64,000 nt of DNA from Acetobacteraceae bacterium (lineage in GTDB: Bacteria; Pseudomonadota; Alphaproteobacteria; Acetobacterales; Acetobacteraceae): contig JAMXLO010000141.1 in NCBI GenBank assembly GCA_024280945.1, positions 1 to 64,000 on the forward strand, read 5' to 3'. Shown here piece after piece: positions 19,076-27,163 of the stretch. The position numbers and the translations under genes were made by a program. Under the pieces are notes generated by a model. It made no database searches. It saw nothing but the letters and a program-made list of their open reading frames with translations, and was not told where the DNA came from. How positions within the stretch are numbered: position 1 is the first letter of the stretch; the number at the start of each line of letters is the position of its first letter.

Positions 19076-20263
19076 ATGCAGACTGTGCTGGATCGACCGA
19101 TCCTGCGGCTCAACCCAGGCCAGGGACGCAGACTGCGTTCCGGTTCGCCCTGGGTGTTCTCCAACGAAATTGCGATGAAGCCGGAGTATCGACAGATCCC
19201 GCCGGGAGATCTCGTGCGCATCGAAGGCGATGACGGCGTGCGGTTCGGCACCTTCATGTTCAACCCGCACAGCCTGATCGCCGCACGGCAGCTCGATCGC
19301 GATCCGGCGGCGGAAATCGATGCCGCTTGGGTCCGGCAACGGCTGAAATCGGCGATCGGATTGCGTCAGCGCGTCTGTGCCACGCCGTTTCACCGGATGG
19401 TGCACGCCGAAGCCGATCGGCTGCCTGGACTGGTGATCGACCGGTATGACGATGTCGCCGTCATGCAGGCGAACACTGCGGGGATGGATCGTCTTACATC
19501 GCTGATTGTAGAGGCGCTCACCGACCTTTTGCCGTTGCGCGCAGTCGTTGCACGGAATGACTCGCCGGCGAGGCGACAGGAAGGATTGGCAGAAGAAGTG
19601 TCGCTGCTGCTCGGCAGCGATGCGCATGCGGAGGTCGTGGAGGAAGGGATAAAGTTCGCGGTCAATCCACTCGGTGGCCAGAAGACCGGCTGGTTCTTCG
19701 ACCAGCGACCGAACCGCGACCGCGTCTCGATGCTGGCAGAAGGAGCGCGCGTGCTCGACGTATTCTGCCATGTCGGCGCGTTCGGTCTGCGCGGCGCGGC
19801 GGCGGGTGCGCGCGAGGTGACATTGGTCGACAGCAGCGCGGCGGCACTCGCGCAAGCAGAGCAGGCCGCAGCGCACAACGGGCTCTCCGATCGTCTGCGA
19901 GTCCAACGCGGCGATGGGTTCGATGCGATGAGTGCGCTTCACGGCGAAAAATTCGACATCGTGATCTGCGATCCGCCCGCGTTTGCCCGCTCGCGCAAAG
20001 ATGCGGAGGCTGGGCTACGGGCCTATGGTCGCATGGCGCGCCTTGCGGCGTCGCTGGTTGCGCCGGGCGGTTATCTGTTCGTCGCCTCGTGCAGCCACCA
20101 TGCGCCGTTGGAGGCCTGGGGCGCACAGATTGCCTGGGGCCTGCATCGCGGGCGACGCGAAGGCCGCATCCTGTTCACCGGCGGCGCGGGGCCCGATCAT
20201 CCGGTGCATCCGCACCTGCCCGAGACCGCCTATCTGAAGACCCAATTGATCCAGTTGCTGTAA
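19076..20263 (+). CDS. PUA-domain class I rRNA (cytosine-C5) methyltransferase, RlmI-type
   Basis: A 395-residue SAM-dependent methyltransferase of the RlmI/YccW family, expected to methylate a cytosine in 23S rRNA. The N-terminal PUA-like region shows PILRLNPGQGRRLRSGSPWV and the EIAMKPEYRQIPPGDLVRI strand. The middle EEGIKFAVNPLGGQKTGWFF and DQRPNR segments and the Rossmann motif VLDVFCHVGAFGLRGAAAGA are characteristic, as is VICDPPAFARSRKD (catalytic loop region). ATG 19076 follows GGTGGAG; GTG 19028 is a longer in-frame alternative. Ten bases separate it from the downstream flavin monooxygenase gene. Confidence 0.88.
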   Translation: MQTVLDRPILRLNPGQGRRLRSGSPWVFSNEIAMKPEYRQIPPGDLVRIEGDDGVRFGTFMFNPHSLIAARQLDRDPAAEIDAAWVRQRLKSAIGLRQRVCATPFHRMVHAEADRLPGLVIDRYDDVAVMQANTAGMDRLTSLIVEALTDLLPLRAVVARNDSPARRQEGLAEEVSLLLGSDAHAEVVEEGIKFAVNPLGGQKTGWFFDQRPNRDRVSMLAEGARVLDVFCHVGAFGLRGAAAGAREVTLVDSSAAALAQAEQAAAHNGLSDRLRVQRGDGFDAMSALHGEKFDIVICDPPAFARSRKDAEAGLRAYGRMARLAASLVAPGGYLFVASCSHHAPLEAWGAQIAWGLHRGRREGRILFTGGAGPDHPVHPHLPETAYLKTQLIQLL

Positions 20264-20272
20264 GATGCAGGC

Positions 20273-21412
20273 ATGAACGCGTCCCGCGCCAACAATCCGC
20301 TGTTCGGGCCCAACCGCTTCAAGCTCGGCGTGTTCAGCGCCAATTGCGATGGCGGACTGACGATGTCGCTCGCACCCGAACGCTGGGGCGCGAACTGGGA
20401 CGATATCGTCGCGATGACACAGATCGCGGACGAGGCCGGCCTGGAGTTCATTCTGCCGGTGGCGAAATGGCGCGGCTATCAGGGAAAGGCGAATATCTAC
20501 GGCCGGTCGTTCGAGACGCTGACGCACGGCGCGGCACTCGGCGCATTGACCAAGCGCATTGCGATCTTCTCCACCGTGCACGTGCCACTGATCACGCCGG
20601 CGTTCGGCGCCAAGGCGATCGCCACCATCGACCACGTGACCCATGGCCGCGCCGGGCTCAATATCGTCTGCGGTTGGAACCAGGAAGAGTTCGACCTGCA
20701 CGGCGTCACAATCGACCAGGATCGCCGGTATGAGCACGGGCTGGAGTGGTTCCGCATCTGGTCGCACCTGTTGCTGGGCGGGCCGGAATTCGATTGGGAC
20801 GGCGAGTTCTTTCATCTGAAACGACTGCACACCGACCCCGCTTCGGTGCAGCGGCCGTGGCCGGCGGTCATGTCTGCCGGGTTCTCACCCAAAGGACGCG
20901 ACTTCGCCGCACAGGCGGCTGATGTGTTGTTCACCACGATGAGCGAGCTTGATCAGGCCCCTGCCCTGCTGAGCGATATCCGCAGCTACATTGCGCGCCA
21001 TGACAGGAAGGTGGACATCTACACCATGTCGCACGTGGTGTGCCGACCGACCCGACGCGAGGCGGAGGGGTTCTATCACTACTTCGCCGAGGAAATGGCC
21101 GACGTCGACGGCCAGGCGTATTACCGTCGGCAGCGCGGACCCGCGGTCAAGGACGCCGCCGGCAATGAGATCCGTCGTCCTTTGGTGAACCGCTTCATGC
21201 GTGAGACCGGCAAGCGATATGACGGCGCGTACCCGGGTGCGTTCCCCCTGGTCGGCACGCCGGATGATGTGGTCGCCGATATGGTGCAGATGAGTGAGCA
21301 GGGACTGACTGGAACGTCGGTTGCGTTTCTTAACTACCTGAAGGAAATTCCCTTCTTCGTGCAGGAAGTGCTGCCGCGGCTAGAACGGCTCGGACTGCGC
21401 GAACCCGGGTAG
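20273..21412 (+). CDS. LLM-class flavin-dependent monooxygenase (RutA/SfnG-like)
   Basis: Luciferase-like (beta/alpha)8-barrel flavin monooxygenase of 379 residues. The N-terminal FKLGVFSANCDGGLTMSLAP and WGANWDDIVAMTQIADEAGL closely follow the pattern of the pyrimidine-oxygenase/dimethylsulfone-monooxygenase branch. Other barrel landmarks are IAIFSTVHVPLITPAFGAKA, DHVTHGRAGLNIVCGW and GTPDDVVADMVQMSEQGLTG. It needs reduced FMN from a separate reductase, which is not visible nearby. It sits in a tight run with the upstream methyltransferase and the small ABM-fold gene 13 bases downstream. Substrate unknown. Confidence 0.88.
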   Translation: MNASRANNPLFGPNRFKLGVFSANCDGGLTMSLAPERWGANWDDIVAMTQIADEAGLEFILPVAKWRGYQGKANIYGRSFETLTHGAALGALTKRIAIFSTVHVPLITPAFGAKAIATIDHVTHGRAGLNIVCGWNQEEFDLHGVTIDQDRRYEHGLEWFRIWSHLLLGGPEFDWDGEFFHLKRLHTDPASVQRPWPAVMSAGFSPKGRDFAAQAADVLFTTMSELDQAPALLSDIRSYIARHDRKVDIYTMSHVVCRPTRREAEGFYHYFAEEMADVDGQAYYRRQRGPAVKDAAGNEIRRPLVNRFMRETGKRYDGAYPGAFPLVGTPDDVVADMVQMSEQGLTGTSVAFLNYLKEIPFFVQEVLPRLERLGLREPG

Positions 21413-21425
21413 ATCGGAGGCAACA

Positions 21426-21725
21426 ATGCCCGCGTATTTCGTGGTGCGCGCCGTGGTGGGTGAAGCGGACCGGCGTGATTTTGACATTTGGTACCGCACC
21501 GAACACCTGCCGGACGCGCGCGCAGCGTTCAACGCTCAGTCCGCCTGGCGCGGCTGGAGCCGTACCGATCCGTCAGTCCATTATGCGTTCTATCAATTCG
21601 CCGACCTAGCGGCAGCGGAGGCGGTGAGTAGATCGCCAGCGATCGCCAGGCTGGTTGCTGATTTCGACGCACGCTGGGGCAGCCGCGTGACGCGCACGCG
21701 CGAGATCATTGAAGCAACCACATGA
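21426..21725 (+). CDS. Small dimeric alpha-beta-barrel-like protein
   Basis: A 99-residue protein behind a GGAGG site. The pattern YFVVRAVVGEADRRDFDIWY, then TEHLPDAR, and a closing beta strand VHYAFYQFADLAAAEAV suggests a ferredoxin-like dimeric alpha-beta barrel such as EthD or antibiotic-biosynthesis-monooxygenase domains. It is 13 bases after the flavin monooxygenase gene and probably in the same transcript, so it could assist that reaction. I cannot assign a specific family. Confidence 0.65.
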   Translation: MPAYFVVRAVVGEADRRDFDIWYRTEHLPDARAAFNAQSAWRGWSRTDPSVHYAFYQFADLAAAEAVSRSPAIARLVADFDARWGSRVTRTREIIEATT

Positions 21726-21761
21726 AGCGACAGCGATAGCGCGCCGGCAGGAGCCGGGTCC

Positions 21762-23534
21762 ATGCCCATCAACCGTCGCCTCGCAGCCGTGCTGATTGCC
21801 GACGTGGCTGGGTATTCGCGTCTCATCGGCGCCTATGAGGAACAGACACTGGGCCGTCTTGGCGCGATCCGGTCGGAGGTGATCGAGCCGACGATCGCTG
21901 CGAACCACGGCCGACTGGTCAAGACCAAGGGTGACGGGCTGCTCATCGAGTTCACCAGCGTGATGGACGCAGTGCGCTGTGCGATCGCGGTACAGCGCCT
22001 GATGGCCGAGTACAACGACCGCCTCTCACCGCCCGAGCGGATCGAGTATCGGATCGGCATCAATCTTGGCGAGATCGTCATCGACGACGACGACATCTAC
22101 GGTGAGGGCGTCAATATCGCCGCACGGCTAGAAGCATTGGCCGAGCGCGGCGGCATCTGTGTTTCCGCTCGCGTCCAGGAAGAAGTGGACGGGCGGCTCA
22201 ACGTCGCGTTCGAGGACATGGGCGAGCAGACGCTCAAGAACATCGCACGGCCGGTGCATGTCTATCGTGTCGTGCCTGGTGCAGCGGCCCGACCGCATGC
22301 CGCGTCGCCGACCCACCCTGGAGCCGCTCTTCCCTTGCCCGACAAACCTTCCATCGCGGTGCTTGCGTTCACCAACATGAGCACCGACGCCGAGCAGGAG
22401 TTCTTCGCCGACGGCATCTCCGAGGACATCATTACTGAGCTGTCGCGCTCGCGTTCGCTGTTCGTGATCGCGCGCAATTCGAGCTTCGTCTACAAGGGAC
22501 GGCCGACCGCGATTCGCGATGTGGGTCGCGAACTCGGCGTGCGCTACGTGCTGGAAGGCAGCGTGCGGAAGGCGCGCAATCGGGTGCGGGTGACGGCGCA
22601 GCTGATCGAGGCGACCACCGGTGGCCATGTCTGGGCCGAACGCTACGACCGCGAACTCGCCGACATCTTCTCCGTGCAGGACGAGATCACCGCCAGTGTC
22701 TCCAGCGCCATCCAGCCGGCGCTGGAACGCAGCGAGCGTGAACGCGCGGTGCGCAAGCCGGCCGATGATCTGGATGCCTGGGAGAGTTACCACCGCGGGA
22801 TGTGGCATTTCTCGCGGATCGAAGCAGGCGACAATGAAACAGCGCGCGATTTCTTCCGGCGCTCGATCGAACTGGATCCGCAGTTCGCCCGGGCGGTGGC
22901 GGCGCTCGCGCTGACGTTTCTGAACGAGATCACGTTGTTTCGTCCGCAGCAGCGGGCGGTGAACATTCCGCTGGCTCTGGAAAGCGCGTCGCACGCCGTA
23001 GCCATTGATGCGACAGACGCGATGGGCCATGCGGCGTTGGCCCGCGCGCTGTGGATGTCGGGACGGCACGCCGAGAGCCTGGTCAGAGCGGCCACTGCGG
23101 TGCAGCTCGAGCCGAACTCGCCGGCCGCGCATGGGGCACTCGGCGGTGCCAGGCTTTGGAGCGGCCGGCCGGCTGAGGCGATCGAACCGCTGCAGTCTGC
23201 GATGCGTCTAAGCCCGTTCGATCCGCTCACGTCGCTCTGGCTGCACTTCATGGCGCGCGCGCATTACTGGAGCGGGAACTACGGTGCATCGATCGCGGTC
23301 GCGACCCAGGTGCTACAATCGGTTCCGAACTTTCGTCAGCCCTACAATACGCTGATCGCCGCGCTGGGACAGGTCGGCCGCGTCGATGACGCCCAGGCGG
23401 TCATGGCGGATGGACTGGCGCGGTTCGGCGATGCGTTCCGCGCGCTGATGGAGCTGCCCGCCGACCTGCGCGAACTTCGCTCCGAGGACCGTGATCACCT
23501 GATCGATGGCTTCCGCAAGGCCAACCTGGCCTGA
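21762..23534 (+). CDS. Class III adenylate cyclase with TolB-like and TPR domains
   Basis: A 590-residue protein of the adenylate cyclase-TPR type common in rhizobia-like genomes. Residues 1-170 are a cyclase domain with Asp14 (VLIADVAGYSR) and Asp58 (LVKTKGDGLLIEF) as metal ligands and YGEGVNIAARLEALAE for the catalytic Asn/Arg. Residues about 190-330 carry a FlgO/TolB-N-like domain (KPSIAVLAFTNMSTDAEQ, FADGISEDIITELSRS, YVLEGSVRKARNRVRVTAQL). Residues about 340-560 are TPR repeats. This layout suggests cyclase output gated by a protein-interaction module. Cytoplasmic; no transmembrane segment seen. Confidence 0.93.
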   Translation: MPINRRLAAVLIADVAGYSRLIGAYEEQTLGRLGAIRSEVIEPTIAANHGRLVKTKGDGLLIEFTSVMDAVRCAIAVQRLMAEYNDRLSPPERIEYRIGINLGEIVIDDDDIYGEGVNIAARLEALAERGGICVSARVQEEVDGRLNVAFEDMGEQTLKNIARPVHVYRVVPGAAARPHAASPTHPGAALPLPDKPSIAVLAFTNMSTDAEQEFFADGISEDIITELSRSRSLFVIARNSSFVYKGRPTAIRDVGRELGVRYVLEGSVRKARNRVRVTAQLIEATTGGHVWAERYDRELADIFSVQDEITASVSSAIQPALERSERERAVRKPADDLDAWESYHRGMWHFSRIEAGDNETARDFFRRSIELDPQFARAVAALALTFLNEITLFRPQQRAVNIPLALESASHAVAIDATDAMGHAALARALWMSGRHAESLVRAATAVQLEPNSPAAHGALGGARLWSGRPAEAIEPLQSAMRLSPFDPLTSLWLHFMARAHYWSGNYGASIAVATQVLQSVPNFRQPYNTLIAALGQVGRVDDAQAVMADGLARFGDAFRALMELPADLRELRSEDRDHLIDGFRKANLA

Positions 23535-23617
23535 GGCGCGTCGCGGGAGGCGGCGGCGGGCCCGCTTGCGTTTCCAGCGAAGCTGGCGACACTGCCCCCG
23601 ACATCGCGGAGGGAACC

Positions 23618-24679
23618 ATGGGGAACAAGATTGCAATCATGGGCGTCGGCGCCGTCGGCGGTTATGCCGGCGCGCACATGGCCCAGGCCGGCGAGGACGT
23701 GACATTCATCGACCCATGGCCCGCGCATGTCGAGAAGATGCAGCGTGACGGCCTGAAGATCAGCCACATCCGCGACGTTCCCGAATTCACCGTGAAGGTG
23801 CGCGCGATGCATCTGACGGACGCGCAGCAGCTCGCCAAGGAGAAGCCGATCGACGTCGCCTTCGTGTGCATGAAGTCGTATGACACCGAGTGGGCGGCCA
23901 CGCTGATCAGTCAGTACCTGGCCCCGGGCGGCTTCATCGTGTCATTGCAGAACTGCATGAACTAGGAGACGATCGCCAACGTCGTTGGCTGGGGCAAGAC
24001 CGTCGGCTGCATCGCCAGCTCGATCACCGTCGATCTGTGCGAGCCAGGCCATGTGCGCCGCGCCGCTGGCAAGAGCGGGACGCGGCACACCGTGTTCCGC
24101 ACCGGCGAGGTGCACGGCCGCGTCACCGATCGGGCAAAGGAGATCTGCCGCCTGGTCGGCCTCGCGGACAGCGCGATGGTCACCGAGAACCTGTGGGGCG
24201 AGCGGTGGTCCAAGCTGGTGACCAACGTGATGGGCAACGGTCTGTCGGCCTGCACCGGGATGATCGGCAAGGAGATGGTGCAGAACGACGCAATCCGCCG
24301 CTTCTCCTCGCGCCTTGGCAGCGAGGCGATCCGTGTGGGCCAGGCGCTGGGCTATGAGCTTGAGGAGATCATCCATCTCGATCCGGAGATCATCGCCCGC
24401 GCCGGCGAGGGCGATGCGGCCGCGACGAAGCAGTATGACGAACACCGCCTGGCAGAAGTCAGCAAGGGCGGCGGTGAGCACCGGCCATCGATGGGCCAGG
24501 ACATGGTGAAGGGCCGCCGCACTGAGATCGAGTTCCTCAATGGCCTAGTGGCGAGAAAGGGTGACGAGATCGGCATTGCCACACCGGCCAACGTCGTGCT
24601 GACCGATATCGTCAAGCGCGTGGAGAAGGGTGAACTGAAGCCTGATCCGCGGCATATCACCGACCTGCGGCTGAACTGA
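23618..24679 (+). pseudogene. 2-dehydropantoate 2-reductase family gene with internal amber codon
   Basis: One continuous frame of 354 codons, interrupted by TAG at 23963-23965 (codon 116). The first part has the NADP loop IMGVGAVGGYAGAHMAQAG and the conserved Lys in FVCMKSYDTEWAA. After LQNCMN the amber codon stands where the family normally has Glu (a GAG to TAG change), and the sequence continues perfectly with ETIANVVGW, NLWGERWSKLVTNVMGNGLS and the C-terminal PSMGQDMVKGRRTEIEFLNG. ApbA/PanE-family enzymes reduce ketopantoate or related 2-oxoacids. Everything else is intact, so inactivation is very recent, or the base is a sequencing error. GTG/ATG restart points exist after the stop but would lack the Rossmann fold. 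Confidence 0.88.
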
Positions 24680-24690
24680 TGCACCACACC

Positions 24691-24777
24691 GTCATGGGCG
24701 GCGCGGGCCGGCCATCCACGTCTTTCCTTCACGGTCGCGACCAAGACGCGGATGGCGGGGCCAAGCCCCGCCATGAC
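24691..24777. repeat. Inverted pair of REP-like palindromic repeats (family A)
   Basis: Two copies of a roughly 35-base repeat in opposite orientation: 24691-24724 (reads GTCATGG to CCACGTCTT) and 24743-24777 (AAGACGCGGATGG to CCATGAC), separated by 18 bases. Each copy is itself a GC-rich imperfect palindrome. The same repeat flanks the GIY-YIG gene near 41.4-41.9 kb, where the pair has the opposite arrangement. It occupies the whole gap between the reductase pseudogene and the next flavin monooxygenase, and may also act as a hairpin terminator. Confidence 0.85.
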
Positions 24778-24813
24778 GGTGAGAAGCGTTCGGCGGCGAC
24801 GTAGCCGAGCGTC

Positions 24814-25872
24814 ATGCGCGTATTCACCCGGTTGCCGATGCATGACTGGAAGGCGACGGCTCAGGCTGCGCGCGATGCAGAGGCGGCAGGGTTCGATGCG
24901 GTCATGACCGTCGAGCTTGGCCATGACGTGTTTGCGCCGCTCGCCATTGCCGCGATGGCAACCGAACGCGTCGAACTGACCCCTTCGGTCGCGGTGGCAT
25001 TCCCGCGCAGTCCGACAGTGCTGGCATCGCAGGCCTGGGACCTGCAGGCCAACTCAGGCGGCCGCTTCGTTCTCGGCCTGGGTAGCCAGGTGAAAGGCCA
25101 CAACGAGCGTCGCTTCGGCATCGCCTGGGCCGCGCCCGCACCGCGCCTGCGCGACTACGTGCGGGCGCTGCGTGCGGTCTGGCGATGCTGGGAGACACGG
25201 GAAAAACTCGAGTTCCATAGCGAGCACTACACGCTGACGCTGATGACGCCCGACTTTTCCCCCGAGCCGAGCGGGCTGCCGATGGTGCCGGTGACCATAG
25301 CCGCCGTCGGCGAAGCGATGCTGCGTGTCGCCGGGCAGGTCGCGGACGGCGTGCGCCTGCACCCGCTGTGCTCGCGCCGCTATCTGGAGGAGGTGTGCCT
25401 GCCGCAGATCGCCGTTGGCATGCAGCGCGGCGGCAGCAAGCGGGAGAACTTTGACGTGCACGGTGGTGGCTTCGTCGTCACCGGCCCAGATAATGCGACG
25501 GTCGCCGCCGGGATGGAGACTGTCCGGCGCCGCATCGGCTTCTACGGGTCGACGCGCACCTACATGCCGATCCTCGCCTTGCATGGCCTGCAGGACCTTG
25601 GCCTGAAGCTGCACCGCATGTCGGTGGAAGGCCGCTGGAGCGACATGGCGGCGCAGGTGTCGGATGACATTGTGCGGATTTTTGCCGCGTGCGGGACATA
25701 CAGCGAGATCGCCAAGTCGATCGAGCAGCGCTACGGCGGGGTTGCAGACTCCGTCGATCTGGATTTTCCGGCAGATGCGCCACCAGGACTGCGTCGCGAG
25801 CTTCTTGCTGACATCTGCCGCATTCCACATTCCTTTGTCGGGTTCGCCGACGGCCATCGATTACAACCGTAA
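24814..25872 (+). CDS. LLM-class flavin-dependent oxidoreductase
   Basis: A 352-residue luciferase-like barrel enzyme. Barrel motifs are AQAARDAEAAGFDAVMTVEL, VELTPSVAVAFPRSPTVLAS, LQANSGGRFVLGLGSQVKGH and RFGIAWAAPAPRLRDYVRA, a pattern shared with F420- or FMN-dependent LLM oxidoreductases. The KGH(N)ERRFG stretch after the GLGSQ loop is typical of the TIGR03617-type subgroup. No cofactor reductase lies beside it. First gene of a run that continues with the two monooxygenases and VOC protein downstream, so a catabolic role on an aromatic or organosulfur compound is likely but unproven. Confidence 0.86.
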   Translation: MRVFTRLPMHDWKATAQAARDAEAAGFDAVMTVELGHDVFAPLAIAAMATERVELTPSVAVAFPRSPTVLASQAWDLQANSGGRFVLGLGSQVKGHNERRFGIAWAAPAPRLRDYVRALRAVWRCWETREKLEFHSEHYTLTLMTPDFSPEPSGLPMVPVTIAAVGEAMLRVAGQVADGVRLHPLCSRRYLEEVCLPQIAVGMQRGGSKRENFDVHGGGFVVTGPDNATVAAGMETVRRRIGFYGSTRTYMPILALHGLQDLGLKLHRMSVEGRWSDMAAQVSDDIVRIFAACGTYSEIAKSIEQRYGGVADSVDLDFPADAPPGLRRELLADICRIPHSFVGFADGHRLQP

Positions 25873-25928
25873 CGGCAAACCCTCATCGTGTAATGCTGTC
25901 GCAATGCGGGCAGGTGAGGCTGCACCGC

Positions 25929-27098
25929 ATGACATGTGCAAACGCGCGGCTTCTTGCCGACATCCGCCAATTGGCTCCTCAGTTCAGCGCCCGCGCTGCC
26001 GAATTCGAAGCGGCGCGATGCATCCCACGCGACGTGGTGGAGACGCTGCGATCAATCGGCGTTTTTCGCATGCTCGCGCCACGCAGCCACGATGGCCTGG
26101 AGCTTGAATTGCCCGACGCGCTGGAAGTTCTCGCGACGCTGAGTCGCATCGACGGCTCGCTCGGCTGGACGGCGATGATCGGTAGTGGAACCGCGATCTT
26201 CGTGCCGCTATTGCCAACCGCGACCTACGAGCAGCTCTACTGCCGCGGACCCGACGTAATTTGTGCGGCTTCTGCCACTCCCGCGGGGACGGCAACAAGA
26301 GTTCCGGGCGGATGGCGCGTCACTGGTCGCTGGCCGTTCGCCAGCGGCTGCGAGCATGCCGATTGGATATTCGGCGTCTGCGTCGTGACCGAAGACGGCA
26401 AGCCGGTGCTGGGACCTGCGGGCGAAGGTGGCCCGCCATCGATGCGGGTTGTCGCGCTGCCAGCGCAGCAGTGGCAGATCGAGGACACCTGGTTTGCCGC
26501 TGGTCTGAAAGGTACCGCCAGCCATCACGTCGCACTCAGGGACGTCGTGGTGCCGGAAGCGAATTTCTTCGATTTTCCCGACGCCCGCTCCTGCCACCCT
26601 GGGCCGCTTTATCAATCCGTCTTGCACATGCTTCCGGTGATGCACGCCGCCTTTCATGTGGGTGTCGCCGAGGGCGCAGTGGACGAGTTGACGATGCTTG
26701 CCAAGAGCGGTCGGCAGCAGCTCAGGGCCACCGTGCCGTTGCGGGAGTCCGAAATATTTCAATATGAACTTGGGCGTGCCGCGGCCGACGTCAGGGCGGC
26801 GCGCGCGGCCTTCGAAGTTCAGGTCGCCAGCCACTGGCGCCATGCGCTTGCCTATACGCTGAAGGACGAGGCGCTGCTGATAGAGGGCACGCAGACCGCG
26901 GTCTGGGTCGCGAGCACCTGCGACCGTGCGGCACATGCATGCTTTGCTCTCGCCGGTGGCAGCGCGGTCTACGAAAGTTCCCCTCTGCAACGGCGGCTGC
27001 GCGACCTGTATGTGGCATCGCAGCACGCTGCGGTGCAGCAGCGCCACTATGCAGACGCCGGAAGGTTGCTGTTGGGAAAGACCGCCGCCGGCAGCTAA
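25929..27098 (+). CDS. Acyl-CoA-dehydrogenase-fold flavin monooxygenase
   Basis: A 389-residue flavoprotein of the acyl-CoA dehydrogenase fold whose C-terminal half matches the type-2 domain of HsaA/DszC-like FMN-dependent hydroxylases. Landmarks are VETLRSIGVFRMLAPRSHDG and LEVLATLSRIDGSLGWTAMI in the N-terminal helical domain, the beta-domain GGWRVTGRWPFASGCEHADW, GLKGTASHHVALRDVVVPEA, and the C-terminal helices ending SSPLQRRLRDLYVASQHAAV. The ATG at 25929 (MTCANARLLADIRQ) fits the family better than the frame start at 25893. It precedes an HpaB-like gene and a ring-cleavage-type VOC gene, so it may hydroxylate an aromatic substrate using reduced flavin. Confidence 0.82.
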   Translation: MTCANARLLADIRQLAPQFSARAAEFEAARCIPRDVVETLRSIGVFRMLAPRSHDGLELELPDALEVLATLSRIDGSLGWTAMIGSGTAIFVPLLPTATYEQLYCRGPDVICAASATPAGTATRVPGGWRVTGRWPFASGCEHADWIFGVCVVTEDGKPVLGPAGEGGPPSMRVVALPAQQWQIEDTWFAAGLKGTASHHVALRDVVVPEANFFDFPDARSCHPGPLYQSVLHMLPVMHAAFHVGVAEGAVDELTMLAKSGRQQLRATVPLRESEIFQYELGRAAADVRAARAAFEVQVASHWRHALAYTLKDEALLIEGTQTAVWVASTCDRAAHACFALAGGSAVYESSPLQRRLRDLYVASQHAAVQQRHYADAGRLLLGKTAAGS

Positions 27099-27163
27099 AG
27101 GCGCGACGTGGCGCCGACAACGGCGCTGTGGCAAGCTCATGGCCAGCTCCAGGGAGACACGCC

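Noticed and set aside
23963-23965. Amber codon read as pyrrolysine in the reductase gene
   Set aside because: Pyrrolysine is not expected in alphaproteobacteria or this enzyme family, and the position normally holds Glu; a point mutation or sequencing error is simpler.
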